Shown in pieces: positions 6,439-15,303 of a stretch of 16,257 bases of DNA (positions within the stretch are counted from its first letter, which is position 1; each line of letters begins with the position of its first letter). The DNA lies in contig JBBSTY010000100.1 of NCBI GenBank assembly GCA_038235385.1, forward strand, positions 1-16,257, read 5' to 3'. The position numbers and the translations under genes were made by a program. The notes below the pieces were generated by a model that worked only from the letters and a program-made list of their open reading frames with translations, had not been told where the DNA came from and did no database searches. Origin of the DNA: JBBSTY01 sp038235385 (GTDB lineage Bacteria > Actinomycetota > Acidimicrobiia > Acidimicrobiales > Acidimicrobilacustridaceae).

Positions 6439-7503
6439 TCAGGAGATCTCCCAGTGGTACCGCGGCCGGCGGTGGGTCTCACCGCTGGAGGTCCACGACA
6501 GGTCCGGGGTGAGGGCCAGGATCGGCGCGTCGTCGGTGTAGAAGATGTCCTCGAGCTCGTCGACCGACCCGGCGCCGGCCGCCGTGATGGCCTGGCGGAT
6601 GGCGGAGCCCAGGTGGTCCTCGAGCAGCTCGCTCACGATCGCCGGGAGCGTCTCGGGGTCGCTCAGCGGCCACGAGTGCGCCGCCTTCTCGACGGTGATC
6701 AGGTGACCGTCGCTGCGCTCGGCCGCCGAGCGCGCCGTGCAGACCGGCACGATGAGATCGCGCTCGCCGTGGATCACGAACGTCGGCACCTCCTGGCGGG
6801 CCAGCTCGTCGAGGATGCCCTTGCTCCCGGTGGAGCGCAGGATGGAGATGGCGGGACCGAGCAGGCGCCACGGCGCCACGAGGTGGCCGACCAACGTCGG
6901 GGCGATCAACCTCGCCAGCTTCATCGCCTGCCGCGGATCGCGGAGCACCGGGGCGGTCGTCGCCGTATCGACGAACAGGGCCGCACCGAGCGCCCCGAGC
7001 AGCAACGGGTTGACCCGGAACACGTTGACCATCAGGTCCCACTGATCGCCGACGATGGCGTCGACGAGCAGGACCGCGATGGCCTGCTCGGGTCGCTGGG
7101 CCGCCAGCTGCGCCACGACGCGCCCGCCCATGGAGTGGCCGGCGAGCACCGCCGACCTGATGCCCAGCTCCTCGATCGCCCGTCCCATGAGCTCGGCGTA
7201 GTCGCCGAGGTGACCGGCGCCCGAGGGCAGGCCCTGGGTGCTGCCGTGACCGGCCATGTCGATGGCGACCACCTTGAAGCCCTTGCGGACCAGTCGGTGG
7301 AGGGTCTGCGCGTAGAGGAACCCTTCGGCCGTGAACCCGTGCACGACGACGAGCGGAACTCCGCGACCGCTCACGGCCAGCCCGATCTGGTGCCCGTCGG
7401 CGAGCGTGAACGTGTGCCGGGCCAGGCGCGGCGCCGACATCGGCGTGGGCCCCGACGGCTCGATGGCCGGCCCTCTGATGGGCAGCACCTCGGCCGCGCT
7501 CAT
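6439..7503 (-). CDS. Alpha/beta-fold hydrolase
   Basis: A 354-residue protein with a complete alpha/beta hydrolase core: the oxyanion HGF at 55-57, the DMAGHGSTQG segment after strand 4 (about 82-91), and the nucleophile elbow GHSMGG (122-127, Ser124). The acid is in HGERDLIVP (Asp249) and the base in AAHSWPL (His276). This is the family of esterases, lipases and C-C hydrolases, and the substrate cannot be read from sequence. The cap region (about 150-225) is hydrophobic. A tail of about 65 residues after the core (SVDELEDIFYTDDAPIL...PRYHWEIS) is unfamiliar to me. I chose the ATG at 7503 because it overlaps a short upstream ORF as ATGA and because longer readings run through a palindrome into ribF. 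An internal ATG at 7440 is the alternative. It interrupts the usual ribF-rpsO adjacency. Confidence 0.88.
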   Translation of the reverse strand: MSAAEVLPIRGPAIEPSGPTPMSAPRLARHTFTLADGHQIGLAVSGRGVPLVVVHGFTAEGFLYAQTLHRLVRKGFKVVAIDMAGHGSTQGLPSGAGHLGDYAELMGRAIEELGIRSAVLAGHSMGGRVVAQLAAQRPEQAIAVLLVDAIVGDQWDLMVNVFRVNPLLLGALGAALFVDTATTAPVLRDPRQAMKLARLIAPTLVGHLVAPWRLLGPAISILRSTGSKGILDELARQEVPTFVIHGERDLIVPVCTARSAAERSDGHLITVEKAAHSWPLSDPETLPAIVSELLEDHLGSAIRQAITAAGAGSVDELEDIFYTDDAPILALTPDLSWTSSGETHRRPRYHWEIS

Positions 7504-7544
7504 GTGCCCGACCGGTTGACGCCTCGAAGTGAACCCGCTCCCAC
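7500..7544 (-). CDS. Possible 14-residue leader peptide upstream of the hydrolase
   Basis: A GTG at 7544 lies exactly 6 nt after a TACCCT box, the same geometry as at dapB and ribF. It opens a frame encoding VGAGSLRGVNRSGT whose TGA overlaps the hydrolase ATG as ATGA (7500-7503). A leaderless small ORF translationally coupled to the hydrolase would explain why the hydrolase has no clear Shine-Dalgarno sequence. There is no homology support, and chance is a real possibility at this length. Confidence 0.35.
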   Translation of the reverse strand: MGAGSLRGVNRSGT

Positions 7545-7550
7545 CCCCCA

Positions 7551-7556
7551 AGGGTA
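7551..7556 (-). promoter_or_regulatory. Candidate -10 box for the hydrolase transcript
   Basis: TACCCT on the minus strand lies 6 nt before the GTG of the short ORF at 7544 and about 47 nt before the hydrolase ATG. A 15-bp palindrome begins 3 nt upstream of it. Confidence 0.45.
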
Positions 7557-7559
7557 CCG

Positions 7560-7574
7560 CTGACGGTCCGTCAG
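7560..7574. promoter_or_regulatory. Perfect 15-bp palindrome at the hydrolase promoter (candidate operator)
   Basis: ctgacgg-t-ccgtcag is perfectly symmetrical (7-bp half-sites, 1-bp centre). It occupies the spacer/-35 area next to the TACCCT box, where a dimeric repressor would block polymerase. No regulator gene is adjacent, so the cognate protein is unknown. It could instead be a small RNA hairpin only if transcription began further upstream. Confidence 0.45.
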
Positions 7575-7586
7575 CCCCGACAACCC

Positions 7587-7639
7587 CCGAACATGCGTAG
7601 CTGCACGGTGCTCCGCACCGTGCAGCTACGCATGTTCGG
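7587..7639. repeat. Perfect 25-bp inverted repeat with 3-nt loop at the ribF 3' end
   Basis: Bases 7587-7611 are the exact reverse complement of 7615-7639, leaving tcc at 7612-7614. The right arm contains the last codons of ribF (Glu-His-Ala) and its TAG stop (7626-7628). It may serve as a ribF terminator, though no U-tract follows (the minus strand continues GGGGTTGTCGG). A stem this long without mismatches is far beyond what termination needs, so an inserted palindromic repeat element is an alternative. Confidence 0.9.
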
Positions 7640-8624
7640 TGGCGGTGGGCGCGAGATCGGTGAGGACGGCGCGGGCCTGGTCGCAGTCGCGCCCCATCTG
7701 GACGATGAGGTCGTCGACCGACTCGAAGCGGACCTCGTCGCGGAGGTGCTCCACGAACTCGATCCGAGCCGCTTCGCCGTAGAGGTCGCCGGAGAAGTCG
7801 AGCAGGTGCGCCTCGAGCAGCGAGTACGGCTGGTCGTCGTAGAAGGTGGGGCGACGTCCGAGCGAGATGGCACAGCCGATCCGATCGCCGGGCGCGCCGT
7901 CCGCGTCGACGCGCCGGTACCACCCCGCGTAGATGCCGTCGCGCGGCAGGCACACGTCGTCGGGGACCTCGATGTTGGCGGTGGGAAAGCCGAGGTCACG
8001 GGCCCGACCGTCGCCGCGGCCCACGACGCCGCGGACCTCGTGGGGCCGGCCGAGCAACTCGTTCGCACGGGGCAGATCGCCCTGGGCGAGCAGACGTCGG
8101 ACGGAGGTCGACGACACCCGATCCGCAGGGTCGGTCGCACGCCGGCCATCGGGCCCGACGAGCTCGAGCGGCGCCACCTCGAACCCGAGCTCGAGCCCCA
8201 GTTCGGTGAGGAGCGCGACGTCGCCCTGGCGCCGGTGGCCGAAGTGGAAGTCCTCGCCCACCACGATGACCTTGGCGTTCAGGCACCCCACCAGCTCGTC
8301 GTGGACGAAGTCCGTCGCCGGTTCCCTCGATCGCTCCTCGTCGAAGTGGACGACGAGGGTGTAGTCGACACCCGTGGCGGCCAGCAGCTCGAGCTTCTGC
8401 TCGAGGTCGGTGAGCAGGAGCGGTGCCGACTCGGGCCGAACGATGCTCGCCGGATGACGATCGAAGGTGACCACCGCGGTGGCCATGCCCCGCTCGGCGG
8501 CGAGTCGACGCACCTTGGCGATGACGGCAGCGTGACCACGATGGACGCCGTCGTAGGCCCCGATGGTGACCACCGTGCCGTTGGGAGGTCGCGGGCACGA
8601 CGCCTGGTCGCGGAGGATCTGCAC
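7626..8624 (-). CDS. ribF: Bifunctional riboflavin kinase / FMN adenylyltransferase (FAD synthetase)
   Basis: A 332-residue cytoplasmic enzyme that phosphorylates riboflavin to FMN and adenylates FMN to FAD. The N-terminal nucleotidyltransferase domain has IGAYDGVHRGH (21-31, with Ala-Tyr where Phe is usual before DGVH), GEDFHFGHRRQGD (about 123-135) and SSTSVRRLL (161-169). The C-terminal kinase domain has LGFPTAN (201-207), GIYAGW (about 220-225), LGRRPTF and the closing EFVEHLRDEVRFESVDDLIVQM. The start is GTG at 8624, matching the domain boundary and a TAGCCT box 6 nt upstream with no Shine-Dalgarno sequence. It follows truB by 64 nt, so it may be read both from the truB operon and from its own leaderless promoter. 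The stop codon lies inside a perfect palindrome. Confidence 0.96.
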   Translation of the reverse strand: MQILRDQASCPRPPNGTVVTIGAYDGVHRGHAAVIAKVRRLAAERGMATAVVTFDRHPASIVRPESAPLLLTDLEQKLELLAATGVDYTLVVHFDEERSREPATDFVHDELVGCLNAKVIVVGEDFHFGHRRQGDVALLTELGLELGFEVAPLELVGPDGRRATDPADRVSSTSVRRLLAQGDLPRANELLGRPHEVRGVVGRGDGRARDLGFPTANIEVPDDVCLPRDGIYAGWYRRVDADGAPGDRIGCAISLGRRPTFYDDQPYSLLEAHLLDFSGDLYGEAARIEFVEHLRDEVRFESVDDLIVQMGRDCDQARAVLTDLAPTATEHA

Positions 8625-8630
8625 GGGGCG

Positions 8631-8636
8631 AGGCTA
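8631..8636 (-). promoter_or_regulatory. Candidate -10 box of a leaderless ribF promoter
   Basis: TAGCCT on the minus strand, then six bases, then the GTG start of ribF (8624-8622). No Shine-Dalgarno sequence precedes the GTG. The spacing is identical to that at dapB. Confidence 0.5.
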
Positions 8637-8689
8637 CCGGGGCCGACCGGCCCGCCCCGAAACCGGCGCCGTGGCGGGGCCGGCGACCC

Positions 8690-9685
8690 TCAGGTCGCCG
8701 CCGGCGCCAGGACGACGGCGGGCTTCACGCTCGCCGTGCGGTGCGTCTCGTACACCGCGAGGAGCTCGCCCGACGGGTCGAGCACCGCCCACGGGCCGCG
8801 CTCCGCATCGCCGGGCGGTGGGCCGGCGACCGAGGATCGCGCCGGCGGGAGGACCTCCGACGGGATCCCGAGTTCGTTCGCCCCGAGGACCTTGCCGTTG
8901 CGCACGGCCGCGAGGATGTCGTCGCGGACGATCACCGCCGGGTAGTCGCGCAACGCCTCACGAGGGGGGAGGACCTCGATGTCGCCGAGCGTTCGGGCCT
9001 CGGCGACGAGGAAGGACCCGATGGCGGTCCGGCGCAGGGAGCGCAGGTGCGCGCCGCCTCCGAGCACGGTCCCCAGGTCTGCAGCGAGGGTGCGGATGTA
9101 GGTGCCCGACGAGCAGTCGACCTCGACCCGGTACACCCCGGGCTCGCTGGCAACCGGCTCGACCTCGAAGCGGTGCACCGTGACGGGCCGCGGCGCTCGC
9201 TCCACCTCCTTGCCGGCACGGGCGAGCTCGTGGAGTCGCTTGCCGTCGACCTTCACCGCCGAGACCATCGGCGGGATCTGCATGATGTCGCCGAGGAACT
9301 GCGCGGCGGCGGCGGCCACGTCGTCGTCGCGCACGCCCGACATGTCGTGGGTGGCCGTGACGTCCCCGGAGGCGTCGAGCGTCGACGTCTCGACCCCGAG
9401 CACGACCTCACCGACGTAGGTCTTGGGCAGCGCCGTGAGGAAGCGCAGCAGGCGGGTGACCCGGCCGATCCCGAGCACGAGCACGCCGGTGGCATCGGGA
9501 TCGAGCGTCCCGGAGTGCCCGACCTTCTTGTTGTGGAGGATGCCGCGGGACTTGGCCACGATGTCGTGCGACGTCCAACCGGCGGGCTTGTCGACGACGG
9601 CGATGCCGTCGCGGAGCTGGTGCTCGGCGGGGATGCGGGGCTCGATGCGGTTGGCGTCGCGGTCGCGGTCGCCGGCAGCGCTCAT
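8690..9685 (-). CDS. truB: tRNA pseudouridine(55) synthase
   Basis: A 331-residue protein that makes pseudouridine 55 in the T-loop of tRNAs. The TruB core starts after a short charged N-terminus: DGIAVVDKPAGWTSHDIVAKSRG (26-48), then the catalytic motif VGHSGTLDPDATGVLVLGIG, with the catalytic aspartate at position 62 (GTLDP). Further family motifs are KTYVGEVVLGVETSTLDASGDVT, QIPPMVSAVKVDGKRLHELARAGKEVER and VDCSSGTYIRTLAADLG. The C-terminal part (about 245-331) is the less conserved PUA-like region. The ATG overlaps the rbfA TGA by 4 nt (ATGA, 9682-9685), which implies translational coupling. The rbfA-truB-ribF order is conserved across many bacteria. Confidence 0.96.
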   Translation of the reverse strand: MSAAGDRDRDANRIEPRIPAEHQLRDGIAVVDKPAGWTSHDIVAKSRGILHNKKVGHSGTLDPDATGVLVLGIGRVTRLLRFLTALPKTYVGEVVLGVETSTLDASGDVTATHDMSGVRDDDVAAAAAQFLGDIMQIPPMVSAVKVDGKRLHELARAGKEVERAPRPVTVHRFEVEPVASEPGVYRVEVDCSSGTYIRTLAADLGTVLGGGAHLRSLRRTAIGSFLVAEARTLGDIEVLPPREALRDYPAVIVRDDILAAVRNGKVLGANELGIPSEVLPPARSSVAGPPPGDAERGPWAVLDPSGELLAVYETHRTASVKPAVVLAPAAT

Positions 9686-10197
9686 CGGTCGGCTCGGTCC
9701 CCGTCACCGTCACCGTCGTCGGTGTCGTGCACCTCGTCGGCGTCGTGCACCTCGTCGGCGCCGGTCGTGTCGTCGTCGACGCCACTCGCGTACACGGCGG
9801 GATCGACCTCGATCTCGGCGATCGGACCGATGTCGGCGAGGACCGCTTCGATCCGCGCCCCGGACCGAACGGCGGGATCGGGCCGGAAGCGCAGCTCGGG
9901 CGTGCGCTTGACCCGCGTCTGACGGCCGATCGCCGCCTGGAGGCGGATCCGGGCGTCGCCGAGCGCAGCCATGGCGTCCTCGTCCCCGTCCGCGCCATCG
10001 AGGCAGTCGTAGAAGACGATCGCTCGCCGCAGGTCGGATTCGGTGTCGACGGAGATCACCGTCACCATGTCGAGCCGAGAGTCGTCGATCCGCTCGAGCT
10101 CCTCGCCGATGATCTCTCGCAACAGCTCGTTCAGGCGTGCCGTGCGCGGGTAGTCCCGTGCCGTGGTGCGCTTGGGTCCGCGTCGTCGTGCTGGCAT
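9682..10197 (-). CDS. rbfA: 30S ribosome-binding factor RbfA
   Basis: A 171-residue protein; the RbfA domain (type II KH-like fold) covers about residues 14-125 and the family is usually 115-150 long. RbfA binds the immature 30S subunit and assists 16S 5'-end maturation. The start MPARRRGPKRTTARDYPRTARLNELLREIIGEELERIDD and the signature RTPELRFRPDPAVRSGARIEAVL are characteristic. The tail after about 130 is very acidic (DDDTTGADEVHDADEVHDTDDGDGDGD) and is partly built from an 18-bp duplication. The ATG at 10197 has a GAGGA Shine-Dalgarno sequence that overlaps the ylxP stop, 7 nt away, so the two are co-transcribed. It overlaps truB by 4 nt. Confidence 0.95.
   Translation of the reverse strand: MPARRRGPKRTTARDYPRTARLNELLREIIGEELERIDDSRLDMVTVISVDTESDLRRAIVFYDCLDGADGDEDAMAALGDARIRLQAAIGRQTRVKRTPELRFRPDPAVRSGARIEAVLADIGPIAEIEVDPAVYASGVDDDTTGADEVHDADEVHDTDDGDGDGDRADR
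9724..9759. repeat. Two perfect tandem 18-bp copies in the rbfA tail
   Basis: gtcgtgcacctcgtcggc occurs twice back to back (9724-9741 and 9742-9759). It encodes the doubled acidic DEVHDA motif near the RbfA C-terminus. It looks like a recent in-frame duplication in a disordered tail. Confidence 0.9.
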
Positions 10198-10204
10198 CAG
10201 GTCC

Positions 10205-10501
10205 TCAGTCGATCTCGAGCCAGGTGCGTTCGGTGGCGAGCACGTCGAGCTCGGGGAACGACCAGACGAAGCGGTCCACCTGGTCGATCACCTCGGTGGT
10301 GTGGCGTGCGGTCGACGAGATGGCGGTGAAGCCCAACTGGGCCCGCTGCCACTCGTCCTGGTGCGCCGTCTCCGCGGCGGCGACCTGGAAGCGACGCCGG
10401 GATCCGTCGAGCACGGTCTTGACGATCGATCGCTTGTCCTTCAGCGAATGGGCGTCGGGCAGGCGCAGATCGACGATGAGCGTGAGCACGTGCGGAGCCA
10501 C
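10205..10501 (-). CDS. ylxP: DUF503 / YlxP family protein
   Basis: A 98-residue protein of the DUF503 family (usually 90-100 residues). The family hallmark DLRLPDAHSLKDKRSIVKTVLDGSRRRFQVAAAE lies at about 11-44 and is followed by GFTAISSTARHTTEVIDQVDRFVW. YlxP of Bacillus lies at the same place between infB and rbfA, and a role in ribosome maturation or translation is suspected rather than proven. I chose the GTG at 10501, giving VAPHVLTLIVDLRLP, because homologues start just before this strand; a longer reading to 10564 adds non-conserved residues. A TACGCT box lies 9 nt upstream of the GTG, so this gene may start a new transcript for ylxP-rbfA-truB-ribF after the interruption by the two plus-strand genes. 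Confidence 0.9.
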   Translation of the reverse strand: MAPHVLTLIVDLRLPDAHSLKDKRSIVKTVLDGSRRRFQVAAAETAHQDEWQRAQLGFTAISSTARHTTEVIDQVDRFVWSFPELDVLATERTWLEID

Positions 10502-10510
10502 CGTCGATGG

Positions 10511-10516
10511 AGCGTA
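10511..10516 (-). promoter_or_regulatory. Candidate -10 box of ylxP
   Basis: TACGCT on the minus strand lies 9 nt before the ylxP GTG (10501-10499). An inverted repeat cggtcc-N8-ggaccg (10523-10542) lies just upstream. A promoter is needed here because the neighbouring genes on the right run in the opposite direction. Confidence 0.4.
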
Positions 10517-10594
10517 CTCGTTCGGTCCGGCCTCACGGACCGCTCCACGACGGGGAAGGCCCACCGTCCCGGTCGCCGATGTGGTCCGGGGAAT

Positions 10595-10615
10595 ACCCGA
10601 CCTGTCCAGTCGGGT
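10595..10615. promoter_or_regulatory. Inverted repeat at the DUF4395 promoter (candidate operator)
   Basis: acccgac-N7-gtcgggt is a perfect 7-bp inverted repeat that ends one base before the TATGCT box. It covers the -10/-35 spacer and would suit a dimeric regulator of the DUF4395/thioredoxin pair. No regulator is encoded in the window. Confidence 0.4.
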
Positions 10616-10616
10616 T

Positions 10617-10622
10617 TATGCT
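10617..10622 (+). promoter_or_regulatory. Candidate -10 box of a leaderless DUF4395 promoter
   Basis: TATGCT is followed by six bases (gtcacc) and then the GTG start at 10629. There is no Shine-Dalgarno sequence. It is the best match to TATAAT among the leaderless boxes in the window. Confidence 0.6.
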
Positions 10623-10628
10623 GTCACC

Positions 10629-11096
10629 GTGACCACCACCGTTCGCATCCCCGCTCCCCCGGCCATCGACCCACGGGGTCCGCGCTTCAACCAGGCCATC
10701 CTCGCCTCGGCCCTTCTGGCCGGGTTCGTGGCGCAGGTGTGGGTCGTCGTACCGATCTTCGCGGTCGTCCTCTTCCTCGGGGCGGCCTTCGGCGCCCGGT
10801 ACGGTCCGTTCCTCCGCCTCTTCGCCGACGTCATCAAGCCGCGCCTGGCCCCACCGACCGAGTGGGAGGACCCGCGTCCGCCGCGGTTCGCCGCAACCGT
10901 CGGTGTCGTGTTCCTCACCGCCGCCACGGTGGCCTTCCTGGCCGGCGCCACCACGTTGGGTTGGACGCTGAGCCTGATCGTCGCCGCCCTCGCCGCCCTC
11001 TCGGTGGCGACCGGCATCTGCGTCGGCTGCGAGCTGTACCTCGTCATCGCCCGGCGACGCGGCGCCGCGCGCTCCGCCGACACGACGGGGGCCTGA
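10629..11096 (+). CDS. DUF4395 family integral membrane protein
   Basis: A 155-residue membrane protein. The conserved DPRGPRFNQ (14-22) precedes two hydrophobic segments (about 23-40 and 41-56). A loop with IKPRLAPPTEWEDPRPPRFA follows, then two more segments (about 89-107 and 110-131). The last carries the pattern ATGICVGCELYLVI with a CxxC pair, Cys121 and Cys124, near the membrane face. This combination is typical of DUF4395. The start is the GTG at 10629, fixed by the leaderless TATGCT promoter. It runs opposite to the surrounding operon and is followed 3 nt later by a membrane-anchored thioredoxin-like gene, so the two very likely form one transcript. I infer a membrane thiol-redox role in which the two CxxC proteins exchange electrons; no function is established from the sequence. 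Confidence 0.85.
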   Translation: MTTTVRIPAPPAIDPRGPRFNQAILASALLAGFVAQVWVVVPIFAVVLFLGAAFGARYGPFLRLFADVIKPRLAPPTEWEDPRPPRFAATVGVVFLTAATVAFLAGATTLGWTLSLIVAALAALSVATGICVGCELYLVIARRRGAARSADTTGA

Positions 11097-11099
11097 GCG

Positions 11100-11528
11100 G
11101 TGGTCGAACGTCTCGTCGTCGTCCTCGCGCTCGTGGCGGTCGCGGCCCTCGTCGCCGCCGCGTACCGGTGCCGACGTCGCGACGACGAGCGCCTCGGCGC
11201 GCTCGATGCCCCCAACGGCGAGGCTCGGTGGCCGCACCTGCCGAACGACCTCCGGTCGGCGACCGGACCCACCTGGGTGATCTTCACCACCCCGCTGTGC
11301 GCCAGCTGCGAGGGTGTCCGGGCCGCACTCGTCGCCCACGATCCGGACAGCCACGTCGTCACGGTGGACGCAACGGTGCACCCCGAGCTGTCGGACCGCT
11401 ACGGCGTGCGCCGAGCGCCCACCACGGTCCTCGCCGATCCGACCGGACGCATCACCGAACGGCTCGTCGGCCCCGAGGCGGTTCTCGACCACCTCCGCGA
11501 CGCCGATCGGACCGACGCGCTCACCTGA
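11100..11528 (+). CDS. Membrane-anchored thioredoxin-like protein
   Basis: A 142-residue protein. Residues about 4-22 (RLVVVLALVAVAALVAAAY) form a single N-terminal membrane anchor, followed by the basic-acidic RCRRRDDER. The thioredoxin-fold domain (about 55-140) has WVIFTTPLCASC, with the redox pair Cys67/Cys70 after the strand, then VVTVDATVHPELSDRYGVRRAPTTVLADPTGRI with the cis-proline before strand 4 (Pro107) and the following hairpin. It matches the thioredoxin superfamily but has CASC rather than WCGPC. The basic RCRRR after the anchor favours a cytoplasmic domain by the positive-inside rule; the true orientation needs testing. The GTG start lies 3 nt after the DUF4395 stop. The stop is 12 nt from the convergent pentapeptide gene. 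Confidence 0.87.
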   Translation: MVERLVVVLALVAVAALVAAAYRCRRRDDERLGALDAPNGEARWPHLPNDLRSATGPTWVIFTTPLCASCEGVRAALVAHDPDSHVVTVDATVHPELSDRYGVRRAPTTVLADPTGRITERLVGPEAVLDHLRDADRTDALT

Positions 11529-11543
11529 TCGGGGCGGCGATCA
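11526..11543. terminator. Short dyad joining the two convergent stop codons
   Basis: tgatcg (11526-11531) and cgatca (11538-11543) pair around a 6-nt loop. The arms include the TGA of the thioredoxin-like gene and the TGA of the pentapeptide gene on the opposite strand. It may act as a weak bidirectional terminator; there is no U-tract. Confidence 0.3.
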
Positions 11544-12190
11544 CCTGCCGTCGACATCGTCGTCGATGGTGATCCCGAGCGCGGCGTAGAGCGAGATGGC
11601 CAGGTCCACGATCTGGGACGAATCGATGCCGACCCCTCGGAGGGACCCGGCGCCCTTGATGCCGTCGAGCGTGGAGCCGTGGAGCCGGGCACCGGTGAGG
11701 TCGACCTTCGAGCACTCGACGTCGGTGAGGTCGCAGGTCTCCAGGCGGGCGCCGGCCAGCTGCGCGGCGTAGAGGTCGGCGCGCCGCATCGAGCAGCCCT
11801 CGAACGCCACGCGCTCGCCCACCGCCATCCGGAGGCTCGCGTCGTCGAGCTTGCAGTCGACGAACCGGACGTCGCGGAGCCGGGATCGGGTGAGACCCAA
11901 CCCCGACAGCCGACATCCCCGGAGCTCGACCCGGGTGAGCTGGGCCTCGTCGAGCAGCGCCCCGGAGAGCTCGCACTCCTCCAGGACGACGTCGACCATC
12001 CGGATCCGGTCGAGCCGGGCGCCGGTGAGGCGCACACCCGAGAGCCGGGATTCGGCGATCTCGACATCGTCGGCCTCGATCGCGTCGATGTCACCGCTGA
12101 CGCCCACGCCGACCCACTCGACGTCGTGGTCGAGCACTGGGTCGGCCAACGCCTCCAGGTGGGCCGGGAGGCGAGGCGGGCGAACGTCGA

Positions 12191-12194
<4 letters not shown>
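11541..12194 (-). CDS. Pentapeptide-repeat protein
   Basis: A 217-residue protein, most of which (about 40-190) is degenerate A(D/N)LXX-type pentapeptides. Examples are SRLSGVRLTGARLDRIRMVDV, CELSGALLDEAQLTRVELRGC and RADLYAAQLAGARLETCDL. Such repeats fold as a right-handed quadrilateral beta-helix. The end, SLRGVGIDSSQIVDLAISLYAALGI, is a helix cap seen in actinobacterial members. The start is the GTG at 12194, which overlaps the infB stop as GTGA (12191-12194), so translation is coupled to IF2. A reading to 12278 would add residues lying entirely inside infB. Some pentapeptide proteins (Qnr, MfpA) mimic DNA and protect gyrase, but nothing here shows that activity and most members have no known target. 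Confidence 0.9.
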
Positions 12195-15106
<2,912 letters not shown>

Positions 15107-15303
15107 CGGCTTGAAGCCCCTTCTCATCAACGATTTTCAGAATTGCGTGTGATCGCGGTACCTCGTGGACGCCGGACCCGTCGATGGATCCGTTCGGAAC
15201 CACCACGAGCGAGCATCTGGGCAACAGGCGCGATCGGCCCTCACCCGTCTTGCAGCCCTCCATCCTCGCGCGACCGAGCCGATTGCACGAAGTGGCGGAG
15301 TTG
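15107..15303. other. nusA-infB intergenic region without a recognisable ylxR
   Basis: These 197 bases lie where ylxR (DUF448) normally sits. No frame shows the family's CxGC and GRGAYxC motifs. A 7-bp inverted repeat, ctcgtgg/ccacgag (15162-15168 with 15203-15209), could form a stem in the infB leader. An A/T-richer patch (15128-15150) precedes the infB start. I see no clear promoter. Confidence 0.5.

Noticed and set aside
7504..7953. N-terminal extension of the hydrolase
   Set aside because: It crosses the 25-bp inverted repeat and the end of ribF and is Arg/Pro-rich, so it is an artefact of an open frame in GC-rich DNA.
15131..15303. A degraded ylxR gene
   Set aside because: Only a faint GC...RSRLL...VV resemblance is visible in one frame, which also continues as an antiphase frame through infB. 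This is insufficient to call a pseudogene; it is kept only as a finding to check.
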